Positions 1-9,024 are shown, counted from the first letter of the stretch. The stretch is DNA of 64,000 nt from JACPLA01 sp964602055 (GCA_964602055.1 CAZRPU010000001.1:124001-188000); one strand, 5' to 3'. The notes: a model not told the origin generated them from the sequence alone. A program made the numbers and translations.

Positions 1-228
1 TATTCTACGGATTGGTCGAAACTTCTTGCAGCGAAGGAATTCTTCTTTCTCCTTCTGGCGGGCCTTTCCTGGCAGATCCGGCACGTTGTGACGAAGCTGG
101 AACGTGCAATAAAAGAAGAGAATAGAGACGCGGAGGGATGGAGTTTGACCCTCCAAAAACTTCTGCGAAGGTCGATTTTCTTCGGACTTCTTTCTATCCT
201 TTGTGCGGCCTGGATGGCTATCGTTTAG
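1..228 (+). CDS. C-terminal fragment of a membrane protein, cut by the window edge
   Basis: Reading frame 1 is open from the first base to a TAG at 226-228, giving 75 residues with no start in the window. Two hydrophobic stretches are visible, around residues 14-24 and 58-75, separated by a charged segment, so it is probably the end of an integral membrane protein whose last helix finishes at the C-terminus. The stop lies 8 bases before the parA start, which suggests it belongs to the same transcript. I do not recognise the family. The alternative is a chance open frame, but the spacing and hydrophobic pattern argue for a gene. Confidence 0.5.
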   Translation, partial: YSTDWSKLLAAKEFFFLLLAGLSWQIRHVVTKLERAIKEENRDAEGWSLTLQKLLRRSIFFGLLSILCAAWMAIV

Positions 229-236
229 AGTCTTTC

Positions 237-1049
237 ATGGGAAAAGTCGTCGTCATAGCGAATCAAAAAGGTGGCGTCGGGAAAACCACCACCGCCATCA
301 ACCTCGCGGCATGCATCGCCGTTGCGGAAAAGAGAACGCTCCTCATCGATAACGACCCGCAGTCCAATGCGACGAGCGGAGTGGGCATTGCTCCCTCGGA
401 GGGAAAGACCATTTATCAGGTGCTTGTCGGAGATCTCGATGCGGGCGCGGCGGTGATTGAATCGCAAATGCCGTATCTCTCCGTTCTCCCATCGCACATT
501 AACCTCGTGGGTGCGGAGATCGAAATGGTGGATCTGGAACACCGGGAGCGAAGGCTGGCGAACGCCCTGCAGGCCATCAAACACGATTATGATTTTATCA
601 TTGTCGATTGTCCTCCCTCGCTGGGGCTGCTCACGCTCAATGCCTTGACGGCGGCCGATTCCGTACTGATCCCCGTCCAATGCGAGTATTTCGCGCTGGA
701 AGGCCTTGGTCAGCTCTTCAACACCATCAACATGGTGAAGAAAAATCTCAATCCGAACCTTGACATCGAAGGCGTTCTCCTGACAATGTACGATTCGCGG
801 CTCCGCCTCTCCAATCAGATTTTTGACGAAGTGAAGCGATACTTCGGCAACAAGGTATTCAAAACCATCGTCTCGCGGAATATCCGGTTAAGCGAGGCCC
901 CGAGTTTCGGCAAGCCCATTATCCTGTATGATGCACTCTCCTCGGGGACAAGGAACTACATGGAGCTTGCCAAAGAAGTGATGGCGAATAGAGGAGAGCT
1001 GTCGGAAACCCTTCCACATCCGCTTCCCACGTTTAATCCATCAACATGA
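237..1049 (+). CDS. parA: ParA/Soj chromosome-partitioning ATPase
   Basis: Soj-type deviant Walker A ATPase that works with ParB to segregate newly replicated origins. The deviant Walker A motif KGGVGKTT is at residues 11-18, the second motif LLIDNDPQSN near residue 40, and the Walker B-like IIVDCPPS near 120. The frame is open further upstream to an ATG at 138, but the ATG at 237 gives the normal N-terminus (MGKVVVIANQKGG) and a family-typical 270 residues. parB begins inside its stop codon (ATGA overlap). The family assignment is firm; the start is a choice based on homologue shape. Confidence 0.95.
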   Translation: MGKVVVIANQKGGVGKTTTAINLAACIAVAEKRTLLIDNDPQSNATSGVGIAPSEGKTIYQVLVGDLDAGAAVIESQMPYLSVLPSHINLVGAEIEMVDLEHRERRLANALQAIKHDYDFIIVDCPPSLGLLTLNALTAADSVLIPVQCEYFALEGLGQLFNTINMVKKNLNPNLDIEGVLLTMYDSRLRLSNQIFDEVKRYFGNKVFKTIVSRNIRLSEAPSFGKPIILYDALSSGTRNYMELAKEVMANRGELSETLPHPLPTFNPST

Positions 1050-1945
1050 CAAACCAGCGAAAATCGGTATTAGGAAGAGGGCTCAGCGCCCTCATTCCCA
1101 AAGCCCCCCAAAAAGAAGTCAGCATTACTTCGGGAGAGGTGGGTGAAGACCGCGGAGGCACGGGCATCATCGCTCGCGTCGACGTGGACCGGATCAGGCC
1201 CAATCCGTTCCAGCCCAGGACCGATTTTGATCCCGAGAGCCTCGAAGAACTCAGCAGGTCGATCGTTGAAAAAGGGCTGATCCAGCCCATCACCGTCCGT
1301 CGCTTTGGTGAAGACTACCAGCTGGTCTCCGGCGAACGGCGCATGCGAGCTGTCCAGAGGGCTGGGATGACCTCCATCCCGGCATTCATTGTCGAAGTCC
1401 GGACCGATGCGGAAATGCTCGAGCTGGCTCTGGTGGAGAATATTCAGAGGGAGGAACTGAATCCCATCGAAATCGCCCACGCTTATCAGCGCCTGGTGCA
1501 GGAATGCCACCTTACGCAGGATGAAGTGGGAAAGAAGGTGGGGAAGGATCGTTCGACGGTTGCCAATTTTCTCCGTCTGCTGAAGCTACCGGAAAAGATC
1601 CGGGACGGCCTGCGAAAAGGGCAGCTGAGCATGGGCCATGCCCGGGCTCTTCTGGGCCTGGAGACGGAACGCGAACAAATGAAGCTGTATGAGCAGATTG
1701 TCGACGAGCGGGTCAACGTCCGGACCGTCGAGCGCACGACGCGCGCGCGAAAAACCAGGCCGGCGAAACCCGGCCGGCACGGAACGGGCATTCACTCGGT
1801 CGAAGAGCAGTTGAAGCGAACTCTCGGAACGAAAGTGAAGGTGTATGCAAAGACCGGCGGAAAAGGCGAGATTGTCATTCAATATTTTTCCGCCGACGAT
1901 CTCGAAAGAATCATTGAACTGATCCTGGAAAAGAGGCACCGATGA
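1046..1945 (+). CDS. parB: ParB chromosome-partitioning protein
   Basis: CTP-dependent DNA clamp that loads at parS sites and stimulates ParA. At 299 residues it has the usual length. The order is a basic N-terminus, the ParB/Srx domain at about 43-135 with the nucleotide-contact motifs GERR (96-99) and ENIQR (131-135), a helix-turn-helix region at about 157-182, a variable basic linker, and a C-terminal dimerisation segment ending at the stop. Start and stop both overlap the neighbours by four bases (ATGA), so translation with parA and ridA is probably coupled. No match to the parS consensus was found in the window. Confidence 0.95.
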   Translation: MTNQRKSVLGRGLSALIPKAPQKEVSITSGEVGEDRGGTGIIARVDVDRIRPNPFQPRTDFDPESLEELSRSIVEKGLIQPITVRRFGEDYQLVSGERRMRAVQRAGMTSIPAFIVEVRTDAEMLELALVENIQREELNPIEIAHAYQRLVQECHLTQDEVGKKVGKDRSTVANFLRLLKLPEKIRDGLRKGQLSMGHARALLGLETEREQMKLYEQIVDERVNVRTVERTTRARKTRPAKPGRHGTGIHSVEEQLKRTLGTKVKVYAKTGGKGEIVIQYFSADDLERIIELILEKRHR

Positions 1946-2340
1946 ACATGGAACTCAAGAAAATTCTCACCAAGCAGGGACCGGCGCCCATTGGGCCCTA
2001 CAGCCAGGCCGTCGCGGTCAACGGGATGTTTCTCTACACCGCCGGACAGGTTGCGATCGATCCCGCGACCAACGCGGTTGTCGAGGGGGATATCAAGACT
2101 CAGACGCGCCAGGCGCTCAAAAACGTTGAAGCGATTCTCCGTGCGGGCGGCAGTTCTCTGAAATCAGTCTTCAAGACCACTGTCTTTCTGAAGGACATGG
2201 GTGAGTTCGCGGCGATGAACGAAGTGTACGCGGAATTCTTCTCGGAGTCGGCACCGGCACGCAGCACGGTGGAAGTTGCACGTCTGCCAAAAGACGTCAA
2301 GGTGGAAATCGAGGCGATCGCGCTTATTCAACAAGGTTGA
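1942..2340 (+). CDS. ridA: RidA-family enamine/imine deaminase
   Basis: Small YjgF/YER057c/UK114-family protein of 132 residues. Family members hydrolyse the reactive 2-aminoacrylate made by PLP enzymes and work as trimers in the cytoplasm. The N-terminal GPYSQAV and the C-terminal block with the conserved Arg in PARSTVEV, which binds the substrate carboxylate, are both present. Two in-frame ATGs (1942 and 1948) are possible; the first overlaps the parB stop by four bases. Its place directly behind parAB is an operon accident as far as can be told. Paralogues with other roles exist, so the exact substrate is inferred. Confidence 0.93.
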   Translation: MNMELKKILTKQGPAPIGPYSQAVAVNGMFLYTAGQVAIDPATNAVVEGDIKTQTRQALKNVEAILRAGGSSLKSVFKTTVFLKDMGEFAAMNEVYAEFFSESAPARSTVEVARLPKDVKVEIEAIALIQQG

Positions 2341-2918
2341 TGCCAGTCCCGATGCAGGCGGTTCTCCGGTATAGTGCTGCTGTCCTCCTCACGGTTCTCT
2401 GCACCGCGCAATCGCTCGCCCAGTTCCGGGAGCGCCCGCAAGCAGGTGGATTCATTTTCTCCTCACGCCAATCCGATTTTCTCACGGCGCTACAGGACAC
2501 CCTCCAGGAATCAAAGCCGGCCCGATCGCCGGCGCTTGCCACAATACTCTCCGCTGCCGTTCCCGGGGCGGGCCAGATCTATTCGCAGCGCTATTGGACG
2601 CTTCCTCTCATTTGGGGATTCGGGTACTGGTTTGTGAGGCAGTACATCGGTCAGGACAGGAAATACGACGAATGGCGGGCCCGCTATACGGCGACCATCA
2701 ATACCCCGGCTTACGGCCCCGGGGGAGACGCCTATGCGAAATACGTGAGAGACTTCTACAGGGATCAGAGGGACAGCTTCGCATTTTATCTTGCGTTGAC
2801 ATACGTCCTCAACATCGTGGACGCTTACGTAGGCGCAAGCCTGTATAGCTTCGATGTGAGTGAGGATCTGGGAGGGACGGCCAATCTCAGACTGCAGGTG
2901 CGACTACCGGTTCAGTAG
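2340..2918 (+). CDS. DUF5683 membrane-associated protein with signal peptide
   Basis: A 192-residue protein with an N-terminal signal-like helix (residues ~8-27, ending SLAQ). The central block with PGAGQIYSQRYW and a following aromatic, partly membrane-inserted stretch is characteristic of DUF5683, a family I know mainly from Bacteroidota and relatives; function unknown. The ATG at 2340 overlaps the ridA stop by one base (TGATG); a TTG three bases earlier is also possible. It ends the parA-parB-ridA chain, and the next gene is on the opposite strand only 3 bases away. Confidence 0.75.
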   Translation: MPVPMQAVLRYSAAVLLTVLCTAQSLAQFRERPQAGGFIFSSRQSDFLTALQDTLQESKPARSPALATILSAAVPGAGQIYSQRYWTLPLIWGFGYWFVRQYIGQDRKYDEWRARYTATINTPAYGPGGDAYAKYVRDFYRDQRDSFAFYLALTYVLNIVDAYVGASLYSFDVSEDLGGTANLRLQVRLPVQ

Positions 2919-2921
2919 TTC

Positions 2922-3833
2922 TCATTCCTTCCTTCTTTTCATCACGATGTCCTTCAAAGCTTCAGGCAGCATGGGAAAGCGGAATGTCATTCCGCTCTTC
3001 AGCAGTCTGTTCGGCACTGCCCGTTGCCCTTTGAGAAGCAGATCCGCCATTTCTCCCAGAAGAATTTTCAATCCGAACGCCGGAGCCCGCAAGAAAGCAG
3101 GCCGCCGTAAAGCCTTCCCCAGTTCCCGTGCCAATTCGTCGACTCTTACCGGAAAAGGAGCAACAAGATTCGCCGGTCCTTCAAGTGAGCTGGTTTCGAT
3201 GGCATGGATGTACCCCCGCACGATGTCGTCAAGGTGGATCCACGGAAACCATTGTTCCCCCGATCCAAAAGGCCCGCCGGCAAAAAACTGGAACGGCATG
3301 AGCATTTTCTTAAAGGCATCGGCGTTCGGTGCGAGAACGAATCCGTTCCGCGGCTGAACGACTCGCACACCATGTTCTTTCGCCCTGAGGGCTGCGGCTT
3401 CCCAGTCAATGCATGTTTTGGCGAGAAAATCGTCTCCGGGGGGATGCGATTCATCCACATCGCCTTCGGCGACATGGCCATAATATCCGACTGCTGAGGC
3501 GTTGACAAGGACCTTGGGTTTTCGGCCGGCTCTTCCGATCGCATCGACGAGAGCCTTCGTCGCATTGATCCTGCTTTCCCGAATGCGCTGCTTCTGTCGT
3601 TGCGTCCAGCGTCCTGCGCCTATGGAGTGGCCTGAAACATTGATCACCGCGTCAGCCTCCGTCACGGCATCCTCCCAGGAGCCGCGGCCCCTTCCATCCC
3701 ACGCGATCATGTTGACTGTTGAACCGGAATGCGGCGCACGCGAGAGAATTGAGACGGAGTGGCCCAACCGCACAAGCTCTGCGGTTATTGCCGATCCCAG
3801 AAGGCCCGTTCCGCCCGCCACGACGATGTTCAT
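2922..3833 (-). CDS. TIGR01777-type NAD(P)-dependent epimerase (YfcH-like)
   Basis: Atypical short-chain dehydrogenase of 303 residues. The Rossmann motif GGTGLLGSAI lies at residues ~7-16 and the active-site segment SAVGYYG in the middle; the C-terminal DUF1731-like helix bundle is intact. Members of this family are annotated as sugar-nucleotide epimerases or cell-division inhibitor SulA homologues, but no substrate is established. I chose the ATG at 3833, which has AGGT just upstream and puts the Rossmann strand at the N-terminus; the frame is open 18 codons further. It is transcribed alone, tail to tail with the DUF5683 gene. Confidence 0.85.
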   Translation of the reverse strand: MNIVVAGGTGLLGSAITAELVRLGHSVSILSRAPHSGSTVNMIAWDGRGRGSWEDAVTEADAVINVSGHSIGAGRWTQRQKQRIRESRINATKALVDAIGRAGRKPKVLVNASAVGYYGHVAEGDVDESHPPGDDFLAKTCIDWEAAALRAKEHGVRVVQPRNGFVLAPNADAFKKMLMPFQFFAGGPFGSGEQWFPWIHLDDIVRGYIHAIETSSLEGPANLVAPFPVRVDELARELGKALRRPAFLRAPAFGLKILLGEMADLLLKGQRAVPNRLLKSGMTFRFPMLPEALKDIVMKRRKE

Positions 3834-3950
3834 ACCTGATGGTCCGATGTGTCTGCGCAAGGTAACAATTCCCCCGGAACGAATCAAAAGACGAACGAGC
3901 GGATTGATATGATGCGGCGGGAGACAAAGTTCCTCCCCGAATGGGTCTTC

Positions 3951-3979
3951 TTGCTCTTGAGGTCGTTTTGCGCTATATT
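3951..3979 (+). promoter_or_regulatory. Probable sigma-70-type promoter of lepA
   Basis: TTGCTC at 3951-3956 and TATATT at 3974-3979 are separated by 17 bases. Transcription would start near 3986, leaving a leader of about 80 bases before lepA. This is a motif match only. Confidence 0.5.
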
Positions 3980-3996
3980 AAGGCATGTTTTGTCGG

Positions 3997-4030
3997 AGTA
4001 AAGGGTGAGGAATTCCTTTCACTCTTTACT
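3997..4030 (+). promoter_or_regulatory. Leader hairpin before lepA, possible attenuator
   Basis: A 12-base inverted repeat (3997-4008 with 4019-4030, one G-U pair) encloses a 10-base loop that is itself palindromic (GGAATTCC). CTTTTGCG follows at once. It lies in the predicted lepA leader, so it could slow or terminate RNA polymerase or shield the start region. The T tract is short for a strong terminator. Confidence 0.4.
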
Positions 4031-4065
4031 CTTTTGCGTTTCTGGAGCCGATTCTCTCTTTCGTT

Positions 4066-5868
4066 ATGAAAAACATCAGGAATTTCTGCATTGTTGCCCA
4101 TATTGACCACGGGAAGTCCACCCTCGCGGACCGTCTTCTCGAGAAAACGGGCGCGCTGACACCGAGGGAGATGACGACCAAGCAGGTCCTGGACGATATG
4201 GAGCTGGAGCAGGAACGAGGGATTACGATCAAGCTTCACGCCATCCGCTTTACCTATCAATCCCAGGATAAGAACGAGTATGCCCTGAACCTCATTGACA
4301 CGCCTGGGCATGTGGACTTCACGTATGAGGTCTCCCGGTCGCTGGCGGCATGCGAAGGAGCCATCCTGGTCGTCGATGCAACCCAGGGGGTGGAAGCGCA
4401 GACGATCTCCAATCTCTACCTGGCCATCGATGCGGGCCTGGAAATCATTCCCTTTATCAATAAGATCGATCTCCCGAGCGCAAAAACGATGATCGACACG
4501 GTGAAGCGCCAGGTAATGGATTTGCTCGGTTGCCGGGAAGATGAAATCATTCTCGGAAGTGCGAAGGCGGGCATCGGGACTGATGAAATCCTGGAAGCAA
4601 TCGTCAAACGGGTCCCGGCCCCCAAAGGTGACGTCGACGCACCGCTGCAGGCGCTCATCTTTGATTCCATTTTTGACGAGTACCGCGGAGCGGTTGCCTA
4701 TGTGAGGATCATGAACGGTACGATCCGGGAACGGGACAAAATCCGATTCATGTCGACGGGAAGAGAATTTGAGGCTGACGACATCGGCATTCTTGAAATG
4801 AAGAGGAAGAAGACCGGGGAGCTGTCGGCCGGAGACGTCGGTTATATCATCGCCAATATCAAAGACGTACACGAAACGAAGGTGGGGGATACCATCACGC
4901 TCGCTTCTTCCCCGGCAGAGACGCCGTTGCCGGGTTACAAGGAAGTGAAGCCCATGGTCTTCAGCGGGCTGTACCCGTCGAACAGCGACGACTTCGCCGA
5001 ATTGCGCGATGCGCTGGAAAAACTCAAGCTGAACGACGCTTCGCTGGTGTTCGAGCCCGAGACATCAGTAGCCCTCGGATTTGGCTTTCGCGCCGGCTTT
5101 CTCGGCCTGCTCCACATGGAGATCATTCGGGAGCGTCTCGAACGCGAATACAACCAGTCGCTGATCAATACTGTCCCGAACGTGGAATACCACGTGACCA
5201 CGCTGGCCGGTGACCATATTGTTGTCGATAATCCGGCCGTGATGCCACCGGCAGGCGACATCGAACGGGTGGTGGAGCCGTTCGTCAAGGCGCAAATTAT
5301 CGCTCCCACGGAATATATCGGCGGCATCATGAAGTTATGCATGGATCGCCGAGGCCTCCATCGCAACACCACCTATCTGAGCCCGGAGAGGGTCGACATC
5401 CACTTTGAGCTTCCTCTGGCAGAGATCATTTTCGATTTTTACGATAAATTGAAATCGCTCTCGAGGGGTTACGCGTCCTTTGATTATGACTTTCTCGAAT
5501 ACCGGGAATCGGAGCTGGTCAAGCTTGACATTCTGTTGAACGGCGAGCCGGTGGACGCCCTCTCGACGATTGTCCATCGGGCGAAAGCGTACGACTGGGG
5601 GAGAAAGCTGTGCTCGAAACTTCGGGAACTTATTCCACGTCAAATGTTTGAAGTCGCCATTCAGGCCGCAATCGGGAGCAAGGTCATTGCCCGGGAAACG
5701 CTCAGCGCCATGAGAAAAAATGTCCTTGCCAAGTGTTACGGCGGTGATATAACGCGGAAAAGGAAACTGCTGGAAAAACAGAAGGAAGGAAAGAAACGTA
5801 TGAAGCAGGTGGGCCGCGTGGAAGTGCCCCAGGAAGCGTTTCTTGCAGTCCTTTCGATGGAAGATTGA
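4066..5868 (+). CDS. lepA: Elongation factor 4 (LepA), ribosomal back-translocase GTPase
   Basis: Translational GTPase of 600 residues, the standard size. The G1 motif AHIDHGKST is at 11-19, DTPGH at 78-82 and NKID at 132-135, followed by domains II and III and the LepA-specific C-terminal domain, which ends in a basic KRKRKLLEKQKEGKKR tract. EF4 binds stalled or mistranslocated ribosomes and acts in initiation or assembly quality control. A promoter and hairpin precede it. The two signal peptidase genes follow, reproducing the familiar lepA-lepB gene order seen in many bacteria. Assignment is secure. Confidence 0.98.
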   Translation: MKNIRNFCIVAHIDHGKSTLADRLLEKTGALTPREMTTKQVLDDMELEQERGITIKLHAIRFTYQSQDKNEYALNLIDTPGHVDFTYEVSRSLAACEGAILVVDATQGVEAQTISNLYLAIDAGLEIIPFINKIDLPSAKTMIDTVKRQVMDLLGCREDEIILGSAKAGIGTDEILEAIVKRVPAPKGDVDAPLQALIFDSIFDEYRGAVAYVRIMNGTIRERDKIRFMSTGREFEADDIGILEMKRKKTGELSAGDVGYIIANIKDVHETKVGDTITLASSPAETPLPGYKEVKPMVFSGLYPSNSDDFAELRDALEKLKLNDASLVFEPETSVALGFGFRAGFLGLLHMEIIRERLEREYNQSLINTVPNVEYHVTTLAGDHIVVDNPAVMPPAGDIERVVEPFVKAQIIAPTEYIGGIMKLCMDRRGLHRNTTYLSPERVDIHFELPLAEIIFDFYDKLKSLSRGYASFDYDFLEYRESELVKLDILLNGEPVDALSTIVHRAKAYDWGRKLCSKLRELIPRQMFEVAIQAAIGSKVIARETLSAMRKNVLAKCYGGDITRKRKLLEKQKEGKKRMKQVGRVEVPQEAFLAVLSMED

Positions 5869-5888
5869 ATTATTCTGAAAGGTGTTGA

Positions 5889-6776
5889 ATGACCAAAGGT
5901 CCGCAATCGGCGGAAACGCCCATCAAGACAAAGATTCTCTCGTTCCTCAAAGAGCTGGGAATCGTCGTCGGTGCTTTTCTTGTTCTGAACAATTTTGTCA
6001 TCGCCTCATTCCTTGTGCCCACAGGATCGATGGAAAATGAGGTCTTGACCGGAGATCTGTTGTTCGTCAACAAGTTCATCTATGGCGGCACCTCTCCGAG
6101 GAATATCCCTTTCACGAACGTTCGCCTCCCCTGGTTCAAAGTTCCGGGTTTCCGGGATGTGGAGCGCGGAGATGTCATCGTCTTCGTTTTCCCTGGTTAC
6201 CGCGACGAGGTCAAGACCGAGGAATTCACGTTTTATCTGAAGCGTTGCGTGGGTTTACCCGGCGACACGATCCAAGTGATCAACAGAGCTCTCTATGTGA
6301 ACGGAACGGCCGCGCCCCTTCCCCGTAATTTGAAGTTCAGCGATCCCGGCAGGGCGGTCACGGATGAGCCCGAAGAACGCATATTCCCGAAGGGGGCAAT
6401 GTGGAACGAAGACAATTACGGGCCGCTGGTGGTGCCGGCGAAAGGGATGCGCCTGCCGCTCTCGCCTGAATCGTTCGTTCGATGGGAAACGTTCGTGAGG
6501 CGCGAAGGACACGATATTCGTCTGGCGGGGGATCAAGTCTTGCTCGACGGGAAGGCGGCAGCGGAATATGTTGTTGAGCAGGACTATCTCTTCGGCATGG
6601 GGGATCACCGGGACAACAGCCTCGACAGCCGTTACTGGGGCTTTATTCCGAAGGTGAGCCTTGTCGGCACTCCGCTGATTGTCTACTGGTCATGGAACTC
6701 CGATATTCCGCTGTACGAAATTTTTTCGAGAATCGGCTCGATTCGCTGGGGCCGGATCGGAACGTTGATTCGCTAG
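5889..6776 (+). CDS. lepB: Signal peptidase I, first copy
   Basis: Membrane serine protease that removes signal peptides on the periplasmic face. The single N-terminal transmembrane helix (about 20-42) runs into the catalytic Ser47 in PTGSMEN; the general base is Lys118 in FYLKRCVGLPGD. The conserved late box GDHRDNSLDSRYWG is present. A long insertion of about 90 residues separates the Lys box from that late box, as in Bacteroidota homologues, making 295 residues. It follows lepA by 20 bases and precedes a second signal peptidase by 3 bases, so all three are probably cotranscribed. Confidence 0.95.
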   Translation: MTKGPQSAETPIKTKILSFLKELGIVVGAFLVLNNFVIASFLVPTGSMENEVLTGDLLFVNKFIYGGTSPRNIPFTNVRLPWFKVPGFRDVERGDVIVFVFPGYRDEVKTEEFTFYLKRCVGLPGDTIQVINRALYVNGTAAPLPRNLKFSDPGRAVTDEPEERIFPKGAMWNEDNYGPLVVPAKGMRLPLSPESFVRWETFVRREGHDIRLAGDQVLLDGKAAAEYVVEQDYLFGMGDHRDNSLDSRYWGFIPKVSLVGTPLIVYWSWNSDIPLYEIFSRIGSIRWGRIGTLIR

Positions 6777-6779
6777 GGA

Positions 6780-7697
6780 ATGGACCAGGATTCCATCAAT
6801 ATCGTCTCTCCGCAGGGAGAGGAGAAGGCAGGGCAGGAGAAGGTCTCTGCAGTCTCTGCACGTGATTATGTGAAGACGGTTCTCGTGACGCTCGCAGTCG
6901 CGATGGTGCTCAAGATGTTCGTCGTCGAGGCATACCGCATACCGTCGGGCTCGATGGAAAACACACTGCTGGTTGGCGATTTCCTCCTGGTCAACAAACT
7001 CGCGTATGGAGCCCGCACGCCGCGGACCATCCCGTTTACCAACGTGAAGCTCTCGGGCTTCACTCTTCCCCTTGTCGGGGGCGTTGAACGCGGGGATGTT
7101 GTCGTCTTTGAATTCCCCCAAAGTCCGGAAGCGGAGTCGGCGGATCAGGTCAATTATATCAAACGATGCATCGGTCTCCCGGGCGACACCGTTCTGATCA
7201 GGGAAGGCAGCGTCTTTGTGAACGGAAAGGAAATGTCCCTGCCGCCCAACGCAAAGAAGATGAGGGCTGGATCGTCAGCGTGGGAAATGGGCATTCGCTC
7301 CGTGCCGGGGGGAAGAGGATTCACGGAGGATGATTACGGCCCGATCGTTGTTCCCAGAAAAGGAGACCGGCTGCGCCTGAAAGGGGAAGCGATGGAGGAG
7401 TGGAAAGCGCTGATCCTCCAGGAAGGGCACAGACTGTATCGCGGTGCAGACGACATTGTGTACGTGGATGGTGAGCAAGCGGAAGAATACTATGTTGAAC
7501 GTGACTACTATTTCGTGTTGGGAGACAACCGGCATAACAGCCTTGACAGCCGGTTCTGGGGATTTGTTCCGGACGATAATCTTGTGGGAGAGGCATTGAT
7601 GATCTACTGGTCGTGGGATCCCGACATTACAGTCATGAGTGCCAGAGACAAGATTGCCAGCATACGATGGAACAGAATAGGATCTTTCATCCGATAG
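6780..7697 (+). CDS. lepB: Signal peptidase I, second copy
   Basis: Paralogue of the preceding gene, 305 residues, with a longer hydrophilic N-terminal tail (about 28 residues) before the membrane helix at about 31-49. The catalytic dyad is intact: Ser58 in PSGSMEN and Lys128 in NYIKRCIGLPGD; the box GDNRHNSLDSRFWG is also conserved. The same large insertion before the last box is present. The two copies differ over most of their length, so the duplication is old. Both appear functional, and how they divide substrates is unknown. hemW follows six bases downstream. Confidence 0.95.
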   Translation: MDQDSINIVSPQGEEKAGQEKVSAVSARDYVKTVLVTLAVAMVLKMFVVEAYRIPSGSMENTLLVGDFLLVNKLAYGARTPRTIPFTNVKLSGFTLPLVGGVERGDVVVFEFPQSPEAESADQVNYIKRCIGLPGDTVLIREGSVFVNGKEMSLPPNAKKMRAGSSAWEMGIRSVPGGRGFTEDDYGPIVVPRKGDRLRLKGEAMEEWKALILQEGHRLYRGADDIVYVDGEQAEEYYVERDYYFVLGDNRHNSLDSRFWGFVPDDNLVGEALMIYWSWDPDITVMSARDKIASIRWNRIGSFIR

Positions 7698-7702
7698 GAC
7701 CT

Positions 7703-8848
7703 ATGGCAGGACTCTATCTCCACATACCGTTTTGCGAGCATAAATGTCTCTATTGCGATTTCTACTCAATCGCGCCCGAGAGTTCCGGGGAAGGATATGA
7801 GCGCCTGATCAAAGGGTTCCTTGCCTCTCTTGAGCGTGAAATTACTCTCCGGAGCCAGGACCCGAGATTGACCGGCGGATTTGACACAGTCTTTTTTGGC
7901 GGGGGAACACCATCTCTTCTTTCCCCGTCTGATATCAAGAATGTCCTGACCTCGCTCTCCCGCAGGTTTGAAATCCTCCCCGCGGCGGAAGTAACCCTGG
8001 AGACGAATCCGGGGACTGTTGACGCAGGGAAGCTCAAGAAGTTTCGGGCTGCGGGGATCAACAGGCTCAGTGTTGGGGTGCAATCGTTCCATGAAGACGA
8101 TCTTCGGTTCCTGACGCGCATTCATTCTGCCGATGAAGCCAAGGCGTGCGTGAACAACGCCCGCGCGGCGGGATTTGACAATGTGAGCATCGATCTCATT
8201 TTCTCTCTGCCGGGTCAGACGCTCGAAAGGTGGGAGTCGAATCTGAGGCAAGCCGTCGAGCTGAAGCCAACCCATTTGTCGTGCTACAGCCTGATTGTTG
8301 AACCATCCACCCCCCTGGCGAGGCTGGTGGAAACGAAACAAGTAACCCCCCTGGGTCCGGAAGTCGATAATGCACTGTATCAGTTCACCATTGAGTTTCT
8401 GGCGAAGAACGGCTACGAACAGTATGAGGTTTCCAATTTTGCGCAGCCCGGATATATCTCGCGGCATAACGATCACTACTGGCATCACACCAATTACGTG
8501 GGGTTCGGCCCATCCGCGCATTCATTCTGGAATGGAACGCGATGGTGGAACATTGCCAACATCGTCAATTACATGCACTGGATCGATGGAGGCAGGCTGC
8601 CGCTTGGCGGAGAGGAAACACTGACTCCCGATCAATTGAGGGAAGAAGAAATTTATCTTGGGTTGAGAAGCTCCGGCATCGATGTAGCGGGATTCAAGAA
8701 ACGCCATAACCGGGACCTTCTCAATGAGCAGAGAAGCATCGTGGACGAACTCCTGCGATCGCGTTTGGCAATACTCGATGGCCAGAAGCTGCGCCTCACG
8801 CCGAAGGGATACTCTCTGTGCGACGAAATCTCTCTGCGCTTATCATGA
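7703..8848 (+). CDS. hemW: HemW, radical SAM haem chaperone
   Basis: Radical SAM protein of 381 residues. The N-terminal MAGLYLHIPFC starts the cluster motif with Cys11, Cys15 and Cys18 (CxxxCxxC), followed by the GGGTPS motif and the HemW C-terminal domain with YEVSNFA and NxxYW-like segments. HemW was long called oxygen-independent coproporphyrinogen oxidase-like, but it binds and delivers haem and lacks the extra HemN motif. The ATG at 7703 has AGGAC just upstream; an open frame runs 30 codons further into lepB and is not used. It closes the lepA-lepB-lepB run. Confidence 0.92.
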   Translation: MAGLYLHIPFCEHKCLYCDFYSIAPESSGEGYERLIKGFLASLEREITLRSQDPRLTGGFDTVFFGGGTPSLLSPSDIKNVLTSLSRRFEILPAAEVTLETNPGTVDAGKLKKFRAAGINRLSVGVQSFHEDDLRFLTRIHSADEAKACVNNARAAGFDNVSIDLIFSLPGQTLERWESNLRQAVELKPTHLSCYSLIVEPSTPLARLVETKQVTPLGPEVDNALYQFTIEFLAKNGYEQYEVSNFAQPGYISRHNDHYWHHTNYVGFGPSAHSFWNGTRWWNIANIVNYMHWIDGGRLPLGGEETLTPDQLREEEIYLGLRSSGIDVAGFKKRHNRDLLNEQRSIVDELLRSRLAILDGQKLRLTPKGYSLCDEISLRLS

Positions 8849-9024
8849 GAGAGGGAACTGCAGCGGCTGATGTCCGCCGTTCTTGCGGTTCATTTCTTTT
8901 TGCGATACATTACTCGCCGGTTTTTTCAGGTTTTTTGCACCGGGACATCTCCAAAGCGGGTTTCCTCAACACCCTCAGTACTTTGAGTTGCGCCCTGCTT
9001 TGATTCATCCAAGGAACACGCTTC

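Noticed and set aside
8818..9003. A 61-codon open frame between hemW and the methyltransferase
   Set aside because: It overlaps the hemW end, has low-complexity content and no ribosome site; the 176-base gap shows no tRNA either.
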